The position numbers were made by a program, and so were the translations under genes. DNA of 7,875 bases from an uncultured Bariatricus sp. (GTDB taxonomy: Bacteria; Bacillota; Clostridia; Lachnospirales; Lachnospiraceae): positions 1 to 7,875 of the forward strand of contig CAKRFP010000060.1 of assembly GCA_934320645.1 (NCBI GenBank), in the 5' to 3' direction. The notes beneath the pieces are model-generated. The model was given only the letters and a program-made list of their open reading frames with translations. It was not told the DNA's origin and did not search any database. Shown piece after piece: positions 1-6,917 of this stretch (the stretch's first letter is position 1; every line of letters starts with the position of its first letter).

Positions 1-564
1 CCGAAAAACTTTGATATTTTTCAGGACAAAAAGGGAAGATTACAGTCCAGAAGAAATGGAACCGCCTGGATCTTACTCGCGGCAGCTATTTGGCTTTTAC
101 TTTTAGGGTTTATCATATATCCAATCTTTATCTGGAAGAATCCAGTACTGATTGCTATCTTTATTCCATTTTTTATTGCTCTTGTTCCGGTTTATGTGGT
201 AGTAACCAGCAGAAAAAGTTACCGTTTAAAGATGGATGAAAAAGGCTGTATCCGAAAGTTTCTTTTCCTGTCAAAACGTTATTTGTGGAAGGATTTGCGG
301 GTAAAACTGGTTGCATCGGAGGAAAGTCATTGTGGAGAGGGTGTTTTATTCATCAAGAAAAAATCTGGGAATAGCAGTTCTGCAAGTGAAACTTTCAGCT
401 ATGCGTCATTGCATCCATATAGCAGCTTTGTAGCAAACTTTGAGGTTCCCGGAAAGATGTACGGAGAGAAAGATGCTCTGCATGAGATTAGTAAAGAGCT
501 GTTTCTGGGAAAAATGAAAGAATGGGGAGTAGAGGTAGAAGGACTGCCGAAAGAAAAATGTTAA
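1..564 (+). CDS. Unrecognised two-helix membrane protein, 5'-partial
   Basis: The frame is open from the first base of the window and ends at TAA 562-564, giving 187 visible residues; the true start lies upstream. An in-frame GTG at 196 is not a plausible start because it would discard the membrane part, and good coding sequence continues above it. Residues 1-20 are charged (several K/R), followed by two hydrophobic segments at about 22-45 and 48-68 separated by a short W-K-N-P turn. This predicts a membrane hairpin with both ends on the same side, probably the cytoplasm given the flanking R/K residues. The remaining ~118 residues are soluble, with alternating hydrophobic and basic strands, for example around 72-100. 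Two N-terminal helices followed by a small beta-rich domain recall bacterial PH-like membrane proteins, but this is only a resemblance and I do not recognise the family. The gene is convergent with the prs-like gene. Confidence 0.7.
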   Translation, partial: PKNFDIFQDKKGRLQSRRNGTAWILLAAAIWLLLLGFIIYPIFIWKNPVLIAIFIPFFIALVPVYVVVTSRKSYRLKMDEKGCIRKFLFLSKRYLWKDLRVKLVASEESHCGEGVLFIKKKSGNSSSASETFSYASLHPYSSFVANFEVPGKMYGEKDALHEISKELFLGKMKEWGVEVEGLPKEKC

Positions 565-570
565 ATAAAA

Positions 571-612
571 ATACTGCTTAGATATCAAAATGATATTCAA
601 GCAGTATTTTTT
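571..612. terminator. Bidirectional intrinsic terminator
   Basis: A perfect 9-bp outer stem (ATACTGCTT 571-579 with AAGCAGTAT 599-607) and a 6-bp inner stem (ATATCA 582-587 with TGATAT 591-596, loop AAA) are separated by a 2x2 internal loop. On the + strand the stem runs into a T-tract at 607-612. On the - strand the A-run at 567-571 becomes the T-tract. It starts 6 nt after the stop of the membrane protein gene and lies about 32 nt past the stop of the prs-like gene, so it can end both convergent transcripts. Confidence 0.88.
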
Positions 613-644
613 GTCATATAGTGGAAAAATTTCGTTAGTATGGA

Positions 645-1832
645 TTAGTCAATCGCTTCCCCTTTTTTATACTTCTCAACTACATTCTGGATACGTTCGC
701 TTGGATCAAGGATGCTGCTGATAGAAGCATCATGGTTCAGTGTATCGATTACCAGTGCGATGTACTTGCTCATGTCGCAGTTGATGTAGTAAGGACGGCT
801 GAGCAGATCCGGTGTCTGATAGATCAGGTTTGTTGTGAGGATTCCGTTGATCAGTCCTTCTTCGTAAGCCTGATCAAATTTTTCCATACCATTTGTGAAA
901 AGTCCGAAGGTTGCAGCTGCGTAGATACGTTTTGCTTTACGCATCTTGAGCTGGCGGGCAACGTCAAGGATACTGTCACCTGAAGAAATCATATCATCAA
1001 GGATGATCACGTCTTTGCCTTCTACGGAAGATCCAAGGAATTCGTGGGCTACGATCGGGTTACGTCCGTCTACGATGGTTGTATAGTCACGACGTTTGTA
1101 GAACATACCCATATCAAGACCGAGTACGTTGGCAAAGTAGATTGCACGTCCGGTTGCACCTTCATCCGGGCTGATCGCCATCATATGGTCGGCATCGATC
1201 TGAAGATCCGGTACATGTTTTAAAAGTCCTTTTACGAACTGGTAAGTCGGACGGATCGTCTCAAATCCGCTTAACGGGATAGCATTCTGTACACGTGGGT
1301 CATGGGCATCAAAAGTGATTATGTTATCTACACCCATGCGTACCAGTTCCTGCAGAGCCAGTGCGCAGTCCAGTGATTCACGGCCGCTTCTCTTGTGCTG
1401 GCGACTTTCATAAAGGAATGGCATGATGATGTTGAGACGACGTGCTTTTCCACCTACAGCAGCGATGACACGCTTCAGGTTCTGGAAATGGTCGTCCGGT
1501 GACATATGGTTGGTATTGCCGCTGAGTGAATAAGTCAGGCTGTAATTGCAGACATCAACCATCAGATAGAGGTCTTTTCCACGTACAGACTCATTGATAA
1601 TACCTTTTGCTTCACCTGATCCGAAACGCGGTACTTTTGCGTCAATCAGATAATTTGGCTTTTCGTAGCCGTTGAAAACAAGATTGTCTTTCTGGAAACG
1701 AGTCTCTTCCTTTCTCCATTTTACGAGATAGTCATTGACTTTATTTCCCATCTCTTCACAGCCGTCTACGGCAATAATGCCGAGAGAGCCAACTGGAATA
1801 TTATCCAGAATTCGTTCACTTCGATGTAACAT
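645..1832 (-). CDS. prs: Ribose-phosphate pyrophosphokinase, long divergent form (PRPP synthase)
   Basis: Predicted to transfer pyrophosphate from ATP to ribose-5-phosphate, giving PRPP for purine, pyrimidine, His, Trp and NAD synthesis in the cytosol. The protein has 395 residues, against about 315 for classical Prs. Recognisable elements are FGSGE (70-74) followed by INESVRGKDLY (79-89), the ATP-binding flexible segment with R144-Q145, F174-D-A-H-D178 (equivalent of DLHA), S221-P-D-E-G, the catalytic-loop K246-R-R248, and the PRPP/ribose-phosphate loop D279-D-M-I-S-S-G-D-S287. Extra length sits mainly at the N-terminus (about 40-68) and at about 96-113. The ribose-phosphate loop differs from the usual DDMIDTGGT, so activity is expected but not certain. 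The start is the ATG at 1830-1832, overlapping the stop of the upstream loader gene as TGATG, with GGGAGG (1840-1845) 7 nt upstream. It is the last gene of the operon. Confidence 0.88.
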   Translation of the reverse strand: MLHRSERILDNIPVGSLGIIAVDGCEEMGNKVNDYLVKWRKEETRFQKDNLVFNGYEKPNYLIDAKVPRFGSGEAKGIINESVRGKDLYLMVDVCNYSLTYSLSGNTNHMSPDDHFQNLKRVIAAVGGKARRLNIIMPFLYESRQHKRSGRESLDCALALQELVRMGVDNIITFDAHDPRVQNAIPLSGFETIRPTYQFVKGLLKHVPDLQIDADHMMAISPDEGATGRAIYFANVLGLDMGMFYKRRDYTTIVDGRNPIVAHEFLGSSVEGKDVIILDDMISSGDSILDVARQLKMRKAKRIYAAATFGLFTNGMEKFDQAYEEGLINGILTTNLIYQTPDLLSRPYYINCDMSKYIALVIDTLNHDASISSILDPSERIQNVVEKYKKGEAID

Positions 1833-2827
1833 CAGTGTTCCTCCCTGTACATAAGTTTCTTTTGGATGCGGATATCATCACCGGCAAGGCGAAGTATCTT
1901 ATAATGGTTGCTTATCCGGGAAAATGTACGTTCCGTATAGTTCGTCTTGATTTCCTCCAGAGTAAGATTAGTAGAAATGATCGTGGATTTCCTGTTCAGG
2001 ATCCGATCATTTAAACACACAAAAAGCTGAGAAACGACAAAGTCTGTATTGCGTTCGGTTCCCAGGTCATCAATGATCAGCAGGTCACAGAGGTGGATCT
2101 GCTCATATAAAAGACAGCTCTCATCATTCCGGTTCAGCGCTTTTTCAAGGAGCGCATCGAAAAATTCAGAGGCAGTCAGGTAAAGGACGGAATGCAGAGA
2201 ATCCATCACTTCTTTTGCGATACAGTGGCTGAGAAATGTCTTCCCGATACCAGTATTCCCAAAAAGAAGCAGATTACCATGTTCGGTATCAAAATTGTGG
2301 ATGAAATTCATACATTCCTGATAAGCCCGCGTTGCAAGCTCGCGGGAGTTCTGACCGGAAAGCCGGTCTTTATAATTGGATGAATAATAATTAAAATTAA
2401 AATGTTCAAAATTTTCCTGTTCGAGAAGTCCTTTTAAGTTGGACTGGGTGTAGAACAGATCAATGATCGCTTTTAAAAAGCAATGGCACTTTTTCGTGCC
2501 GACATAGCCGGTATCCTGACAGTCCGGACATTCAAAATGCTGTTCCAGATAGTCTTCCGGGAATCCGGCGTCGGAAAGGAGTCGGCGGCGTCTGTCCGAA
2601 AGAGACCGGATCTCTTCCTTCAAAGAAGCGAGGGCAGTGTCATCGCCTGCGAGCAGCTTTTTCGCCTGATCAAGGCTGGCAGAAGAAATAGAGGCATCAA
2701 TCGATGCAAGCTCCGGAACCTTCTGGCAGGCACGCTCGTAGTGAAGATTCGCGAGGTCGCGGCTCTTCGCTCTTTTTTCTTCATATACGCGCATAAGCGC
2801 ATTGTATTGTGAATTGGTTAACGGCAC
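1832..2827 (-). CDS. DnaC/DnaI-type replicative helicase loader, AAA+ ATPase
   Basis: Predicted to load the replicative DnaB/DnaC-type hexameric helicase onto DNA, acting with DnaD/DnaA-type initiators. The 331-residue protein has a charged, helical N-terminus (1-95) and a zinc-ribbon-like cluster C100-x2-C103 and C114-H-C116. An AAA+ domain follows: Walker A G190-N-T-G-I-G-K-T197, Walker B L249-L-I-I-D-D254, sensor-1-like S-T-N287, and an arginine-finger-like segment E299-R-T-F-S-R304. This is the DnaI-like layout (N-terminal helicase-binding zinc domain plus C-terminal ATPase). The start is a GTG at 2825-2827, chosen because AAAGGGG (2834-2840) lies 6 nt upstream and the upstream gene ends only 14 nt away; the next Met is residue 12. 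The stop overlaps the prs start by one base, which suggests translational coupling. It could equally be named dnaC or dnaI, so I give no symbol. Confidence 0.93.
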   Translation of the reverse strand: MPLTNSQYNALMRVYEEKRAKSRDLANLHYERACQKVPELASIDASISSASLDQAKKLLAGDDTALASLKEEIRSLSDRRRRLLSDAGFPEDYLEQHFECPDCQDTGYVGTKKCHCFLKAIIDLFYTQSNLKGLLEQENFEHFNFNYYSSNYKDRLSGQNSRELATRAYQECMNFIHNFDTEHGNLLLFGNTGIGKTFLSHCIAKEVMDSLHSVLYLTASEFFDALLEKALNRNDESCLLYEQIHLCDLLIIDDLGTERNTDFVVSQLFVCLNDRILNRKSTIISTNLTLEEIKTNYTERTFSRISNHYKILRLAGDDIRIQKKLMYREEH

Positions 2828-2841
2828 AGTGTTCCCCTTTC

Positions 2842-3942
2842 TTAGTTACTGCGTAATAATTCTTTGGTAAGCTCGTCCATATTGTAAGAACGTTCTTCAA
2901 AATTACGGAATTTGGAAGGCTGCTGGGCAGAAGGTGTACGGTTTTGTGGGGCAGAAGCATTTTTCTGCCGGTCTTTTTCCTGCTCAAAAGCCGAATCCAG
3001 TCTCTGTACATCTGCAAGAGTGCGGACGTTACTGGTCTTCCAGTTCTCCAGAATCTTGTCGGTATATTCAAAGCTTGGCTGATGGATTGCGCTGATCGTG
3101 CGGTTGCATGCTTCCAGGATCAACTCCAGATCCAATCCGTTATGCTCGGTCCACTTGCGGATATAGTCAAGTTCCGCGGATGCAGGACCGCGTCCTTTGA
3201 TGCCAAATGCGTTCAGAATCGAGTAGCAGGTCTTATTGTAAAAAGCAGATGAATTCTTGGCCTGTTCAACCGTTGTGATATGTTCATCGGCCCAGGCAAG
3301 TGCTACTTTCTGGATGTAATGCATACTCTTATGTCCGTTTTCCACACAGTATTCGATCAGATACTCGATCAGGTCTGTCGGAAAATCGAGGGAATCATAA
3401 AAATAAGTAATCGCGTCAACATCCGTACGGCTTAAGGTCTTTCCAAGATATTGTTCAGCGACAAACAGGATCTGCTTTAATTCTCTGCGGGCAGCAAGAG
3501 AACGTCTTGATGCCGGTACATTCTGACCATCAGGTGCTGTCACCGGAGTGGTTCCGGATGCCGGTGCCGTGGTTCGGGATTTCGGTGCAGACACAGATTG
3601 TGCGGAAGGTGTATAGAAGGCTGCTTTGACAGGTGTCGGATGAGCAGTCGCTTTTCCAAGACAGATTCCGGTCAGTTCATTTGCTTCGCTATATTCAAGA
3701 GAAAGAATCCCTTCTTTTTCCCAGTATTTGAGTGCACGCAGGATATCTCCTTCGGTATTCTCCAGCAGATCTGCCATCTGTGGAATGTCCGGAATCTGAT
3801 CCGGTGTATTCAGGTAGCGGAGAAGCAGAAGATAGACTTTCACATATTCTCCGTTCGCAGATACCATATAGTGATCGATAAAATCATTCTCTACGATCGT
3901 GGCATTACTGTGAGAATGATTACGCAAAACAAGTGCACTCAT
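2842..3942 (-). CDS. DnaD-domain replication initiation protein with tandem DnaD/DnaB_2 modules
   Basis: Predicted primosome component linking origin or fork DNA to helicase loading; the adjacent loader gene supports this. The 366-residue protein has an N-terminal winged-helix-like domain (about 15-95), a Pro/Ala/Ser/Thr-rich flexible linker (about 100-148), then two DnaD/DnaB C-terminal-type modules. Module 1 (about 154-226) carries a YxxxVxxxW motif at Y209, V213, W217. Module 2 (about 236-312) carries YxxxIxxxW at Y293, I297, W301. A second polar linker (about 318-342) leads to a C-terminal tail (345-363) with F-R-N-F-E-E-R-S-Y-N-M-D-E-L, a tail type I associate with clostridial and phage DnaD-like proteins. 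B. subtilis DnaD has one such module and DnaB has two, so this may combine the roles of both. The start ATG at 3940-3942 is preceded 7 nt upstream by AAGGAG (3950-3955). It is the first gene of the operon. Confidence 0.92.
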   Translation of the reverse strand: MSALVLRNHSHSNATIVENDFIDHYMVSANGEYVKVYLLLLRYLNTPDQIPDIPQMADLLENTEGDILRALKYWEKEGILSLEYSEANELTGICLGKATAHPTPVKAAFYTPSAQSVSAPKSRTTAPASGTTPVTAPDGQNVPASRRSLAARRELKQILFVAEQYLGKTLSRTDVDAITYFYDSLDFPTDLIEYLIEYCVENGHKSMHYIQKVALAWADEHITTVEQAKNSSAFYNKTCYSILNAFGIKGRGPASAELDYIRKWTEHNGLDLELILEACNRTISAIHQPSFEYTDKILENWKTSNVRTLADVQRLDSAFEQEKDRQKNASAPQNRTPSAQQPSKFRNFEERSYNMDELTKELLRSN

Positions 3943-3974
3943 AATTCCGCTCCTTTTCTTTTCTGACTTTGTTC

Positions 3975-3983
3975 ATTATAACA
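3975..3983 (-). promoter_or_regulatory. Extended -10 promoter of the dnaD-like/loader/prs operon
   Basis: Read on the minus strand the bases are TGTTATAAT: a consensus TATAAT -10 hexamer (3975-3980) with the TGn extension. No good -35 is present; the 17-nt position (3998-4003) is only a T-run. The predicted start near 3968 gives a leader of about 25 nt before the dnaD-like ATG. Confidence 0.7.
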
Positions 3984-4053
3984 TTATCCCAGATCGTAAA
4001 AAAGAAGTTTTTGACGGAAATTTTTGATAAATTTTACAAATAACGAGGGAAAA

Positions 4054-5433
4054 TTATCTGTTCAGAAGATCTTCCCCGATATTTACAACATCTCCGGCAC
4101 CCATTGTGATCAGAAGATCTCCAGGCTGGCAGTGTGCAGTGACGAATTCTTCGATGGCGGCAAAGCTTGGAAGATAGGTTGCATCACAGCCGTGTTCTTT
4201 TACTGCAGCAGCAAGCTGTTCAGAAGAGATACCAAGAGTATCTGTTTCACGGGCGGCATAAATGTCAGCGAGGATCACGTGATCTGCATGCGCAAGTGCC
4301 TCAGCAAATTCTGAGAATAATGCTTTTGTACGTGTATAGGTATGTGGCTGGAAAATACACCACAGTTTTTTATGTGGATAATGTGCAGCACTTTTCAGAG
4401 TTGCTGCGATCTCTGTCGGATGGTGTGCGTAATCATCAATGATGGTCACTCCGCCGACTTCACCTTTGTATTCAAAACGGCGGTCCGTTCCGTGGAAGGA
4501 AGCAAGACCTGTCTGGATCGTCTCCGCAGGAACACCAAGAATATCGGCAACTGCGATAGCTGCAAGTGCGTTATATACGTTGTGCTCACCGCCAACAGAA
4601 AGAGCGAGATGGGCAACATTCTGTCCGTCTTTTACGACATCGAAAGAGGCATTGCCCTGTTCGTTATAAGTAATATTAGCTGCACTGTAATCCAGGGAAG
4701 CTTCTTTGCCAAATGTGATAACACGACAGGAAAGATCTGAGGTAATCTCTTCGATCTTATCAATATCTCCGTTGATGATGAGGGTTCCGTCTTCCGGGAG
4801 AAGCTTTGCAAAGAGGTGGAAAGAATTGCGGATATCGTCCAGGTCTTTAAAGAAGTCCAGATGATCCGCATCCACATTCAGAATAATACCGATCTTTGGG
4901 AAAAAGTGCAGGAAGCTGTTGGTATATTCGCATGCTTCTGTGATGAAAAGATCAGGACCGCCGACACGGATGTTGCCTCCGATCGCTTTTAAGATACCGC
5001 CGACAGAGATTGTCGGATCAAGGTCTGCTGCAAGAGCAATATGAGAGAGCATAGAGGTCGTGGTGGTCTTACCGTGCGTACCGGATACGGCAACCGGTGT
5101 CGCATAGTTGGTCATAAGCTGGCCGAGCAGCTCAGCTCTGGATAACATCGGAAGGTTCTGACGCTTTGCTTCTGCAAATTCTTCGTTGTCTTCGTGGATC
5201 GCTGCGGTATAAACCACAAGGTCGATACCGTCTATAATATTGGAAGCCTTCTGACCGTAAAATACGGTTGCACCATTCTGAGACAGATGATCTGTAAGTG
5301 CCGATTCTTTGTTATCGGATCCGGATACGGTGAATCCTTCTTCAAGAAGAATCTCTGCGAGTCCGCTCATACTGATGCCGCCAATTCCGATAAAGTGGAT
5401 GTGGCAAGGCTGATTAAAATCAATTTTATACAT
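4054..5433 (-). CDS. murC: UDP-N-acetylmuramate--L-alanine ligase
   Basis: Cytosolic ATP-dependent ligase adding L-alanine to UDP-MurNAc, the first peptide-forming step of peptidoglycan synthesis. The 459 residues match the usual MurC size (about 430-490). Visible in order: the N-terminal UDP-binding Gly-rich segment H13-F-I-G-I-G-G19 and S21-M-S-G24; the ATP loop S117-G-T-H-G-K-T-T124; E166-A-C-E169 of the central domain; N186-V-D-A-D-H-L-D; G282-E-H-N-V-Y-N288; D333-D-Y-A-H-H-P-T339; and F361-Q-P-H-T-Y-T-R-T of the C-terminal domain. The H-H-P-T-E and Q-P-H-x-Y-T-R motifs with the GIGG start single out MurC rather than MurD, MurE or MurF. The start is ATG 5431-5433 with AGGAAG (5441-5446) 7 nt upstream. 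It is not beside other mur genes here. It is divergent from glgC and followed on the same strand, 111 nt later, by the replication operon. Confidence 0.97.
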   Translation of the reverse strand: MYKIDFNQPCHIHFIGIGGISMSGLAEILLEEGFTVSGSDNKESALTDHLSQNGATVFYGQKASNIIDGIDLVVYTAAIHEDNEEFAEAKRQNLPMLSRAELLGQLMTNYATPVAVSGTHGKTTTTSMLSHIALAADLDPTISVGGILKAIGGNIRVGGPDLFITEACEYTNSFLHFFPKIGIILNVDADHLDFFKDLDDIRNSFHLFAKLLPEDGTLIINGDIDKIEEITSDLSCRVITFGKEASLDYSAANITYNEQGNASFDVVKDGQNVAHLALSVGGEHNVYNALAAIAVADILGVPAETIQTGLASFHGTDRRFEYKGEVGGVTIIDDYAHHPTEIAATLKSAAHYPHKKLWCIFQPHTYTRTKALFSEFAEALAHADHVILADIYAARETDTLGISSEQLAAAVKEHGCDATYLPSFAAIEEFVTAHCQPGDLLITMGAGDVVNIGEDLLNR

Positions 5434-5486
5434 AATGACACTTCCTGTTCTGTGATTTGTTTCATAGTATTTGACTTACGTGCATA

Positions 5487-5495
5487 ATTATAACA
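5487..5495 (-). promoter_or_regulatory. Extended -10 promoter of murC
   Basis: The minus strand reads TGTTATAAT, a consensus TATAAT (5487-5492) with a TGn extension. A -35 at normal spacing is poor (TTTGGT, 5510-5515). A TTGACC lies at 5502-5507, but only 9 nt from the -10, too close to be its -35. The predicted start near 5479 leaves a leader of about 46 nt. Confidence 0.62.
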
Positions 5496-5551
5496 TAGAT
5501 AGGTCAAAAACCAAACCTTTTCTTTTTGTGATATTTCTATAAAAAAGATAG

Positions 5552-5584
5552 GTGAACAGAAATATTTTTGTAAAATATGTTCAC
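5552..5584. repeat. Inverted repeat, candidate operator at the glgC promoter
   Basis: Perfect 7-bp arms, GTGAACA (5552-5558) and TGTTCAC (5578-5584), with an AT-rich inner dyad ATATTTT (5562-5568) / AAAATAT (5572-5578). The right arm covers most of the -35 hexamer TTCACT (5580-5585) of the glgC promoter. The position fits a repressor site. It lies upstream of the predicted transcription start, so it is not a terminator or leader element of glgC. Confidence 0.55.
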
Positions 5585-5608
5585 TATATGTATGTAATAT
5601 GTTATAAT
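5580..5608 (+). promoter_or_regulatory. Sigma-A type promoter of glgC-glgD
   Basis: The -35 is TTCACT (5580-5585, 4 of 6 to TTGACA), followed by a 17-nt spacer and TATAAT (5603-5608) with the extension TG at 5600-5601. The predicted start near 5615 gives a leader of about 28 nt containing the glgC ribosome binding site. Confidence 0.8.
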
Positions 5609-5642
5609 GAAAAAACCAGAATTACTGAGAAGGGGTGAAGAC

Positions 5643-6917
5643 ATGATAAAAAAGGAAATGATAGCAATGCTATTAGCAGGAGGACAGGGCAGCAGACTTG
5701 GAGTCCTGACTGCAAAAGTTGCTAAACCGGCTGTTGCATTTGGTGGCAAATACAGAATCATTGATTTTCCGCTGAGTAACTGTATCAACTCAGGAATCGA
5801 TACAGTCGGTGTCCTGACCCAGTATCAACCACTCAGGCTTAATACACATATTGGAATTGGTATTCCGTGGGATCTGGACCGGAATATCGGAGGGGTGTCA
5901 ATTCTTCCGCCGTATGAGAAGAGTACAAGCAGCGAATGGTATACAGGAACGGCGAATGCAATTTATCAGAATCTGGAATACATGGAGACATTCAATCCGG
6001 ATTACGTGCTGATCTTATCAGGAGATCACATTTACAAGATGGACTACGAAGTGATGCTGGATTTCCACAAGGAGAACCATGCAGACGTGACGATCGCGGC
6101 GATGCCGGTTCCGATCGAAGAAGCAAGCCGTTTCGGAATCGTAATCACCGATGAAGATAAGCGGATCACCGAGTTTGAAGAAAAGCCGGCGAATCCGAGA
6201 AGCAATCTCGCTTCCATGGGAATCTACATTTTCAGCTGGCCGGTGCTCAAAGAAGCACTGATCAAGATGAAAGACCAGCCGGGATGTGATTTCGGAAAAC
6301 ATATCATTCCATATTGCCATGACAAGAAGCAGAGACTGTTTGCATACGAATATAACGGCTACTGGAAGGATGTTGGCACATTGAGCTCTTACTGGGAAGC
6401 CAATATGGAGCTGATCGACATCATTCCTGAGTTTAATCTTTATGAAGAATTCTGGAAAATTTATACCAATAATTCCATCATACCACCACAGTATGTTTCA
6501 AAAGAAGCTGTGATCGACCGAAGTATTATCGGTGACGGAGCGGAGATATACGGTGAGATACATAACTGTGTGATCGGAGCAGGCGTTGTTGTAGGACAAG
6601 GCTGTGTGATCCGGGATTCGATCATCATGCAGGATGTTGCGATTGGGAATGACTGCGTGATAGACAAAGCAATCATTGCGGAGAATGTGAAGATTGGAGA
6701 CAATGTAACCCTTGGAATCGGCAATGAAGCACCGAACAAGCTCAGGTCTGATATCTACAATTCCGGACTGGTCACGATCGGTGAGAATTCTGTGATTCCT
6801 GCAGGAGTACAGATTGGAAAGAATACTGCGATCAGCGGTATTACCGTGAAGGAGGATTATATACAGGGTGCTCTTGAAAGCGGCGGAGTATTGATAAAGG
6901 CGGGTGACAGATCATGA
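5643..6917 (+). CDS. glgC: Glucose-1-phosphate adenylyltransferase (ADP-glucose pyrophosphorylase), catalytic subunit
   Basis: Makes ADP-glucose and pyrophosphate from ATP and glucose-1-phosphate, the committed step of bacterial glycogen synthesis. With the chosen start it has 424 residues, normal for the family. The nucleotidyltransferase domain shows G13-G-Q-G-S-R-L19, A27-K-P-A30, W99-Y-T-G-T-A-N-A, S126-G-D-H-I-Y-K-M-D-Y with the metal Asp at D128, E180-K-P182 (the Lys that contacts glucose-1-phosphate) and Y240-W-K-D-V-G-T with the second acidic residue D243. From about 285 a left-handed beta-helix with repeated I-G-x-G/N turns follows. The start is ATG 5643, not the in-frame ATG at 5607, because the latter overlaps the -10 box and the intervening codons contain the ribosome binding site AAGGGGTG (5630-5637). 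It overlaps glgD by ATGA, indicating coupled translation. Confidence 0.97.
   Translation: MIKKEMIAMLLAGGQGSRLGVLTAKVAKPAVAFGGKYRIIDFPLSNCINSGIDTVGVLTQYQPLRLNTHIGIGIPWDLDRNIGGVSILPPYEKSTSSEWYTGTANAIYQNLEYMETFNPDYVLILSGDHIYKMDYEVMLDFHKENHADVTIAAMPVPIEEASRFGIVITDEDKRITEFEEKPANPRSNLASMGIYIFSWPVLKEALIKMKDQPGCDFGKHIIPYCHDKKQRLFAYEYNGYWKDVGTLSSYWEANMELIDIIPEFNLYEEFWKIYTNNSIIPPQYVSKEAVIDRSIIGDGAEIYGEIHNCVIGAGVVVGQGCVIRDSIIMQDVAIGNDCVIDKAIIAENVKIGDNVTLGIGNEAPNKLRSDIYNSGLVTIGENSVIPAGVQIGKNTAISGITVKEDYIQGALESGGVLIKAGDRS

Noticed and set aside
196..564. GTG at 196 as the start of a 122-residue soluble protein
   Set aside because: The same frame is open to base 1 and encodes two clear membrane helices, so the gene is a 5'-truncated longer one.
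2483..3252. Plus-strand open frames antisense to the loader and DnaD-like genes
   Set aside because: They lie opposite strongly supported domains (zinc cluster, YxxxIxxxW motif) and show no family features of their own.
3995..4016. Hairpin CGTAAAAAA-GAAG-TTTTTGACG as a murC terminator
   Set aside because: The stem is almost only A-T with a mismatch and no T-tract follows on the minus strand; it more likely reflects an AT-rich upstream promoter region.
5502..5507. TTGACC as the -35 box of the murC promoter
   Set aside because: It is only 9 nt from the TATAAT hexamer, far below the usual 16-18 nt.
5607..5642. ATG at 5607 as the glgC start
   Set aside because: It overlaps the TATAAT box and lies upstream of the predicted transcription start; the codons up to 5642 contain the ribosome binding site for ATG 5643.
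5537..5788. Minus-strand open frame of 83 codons crossing the glgC start
   Set aside because: It is antisense to conserved glgC codons and to the promoter, and its protein has no recognisable motif.
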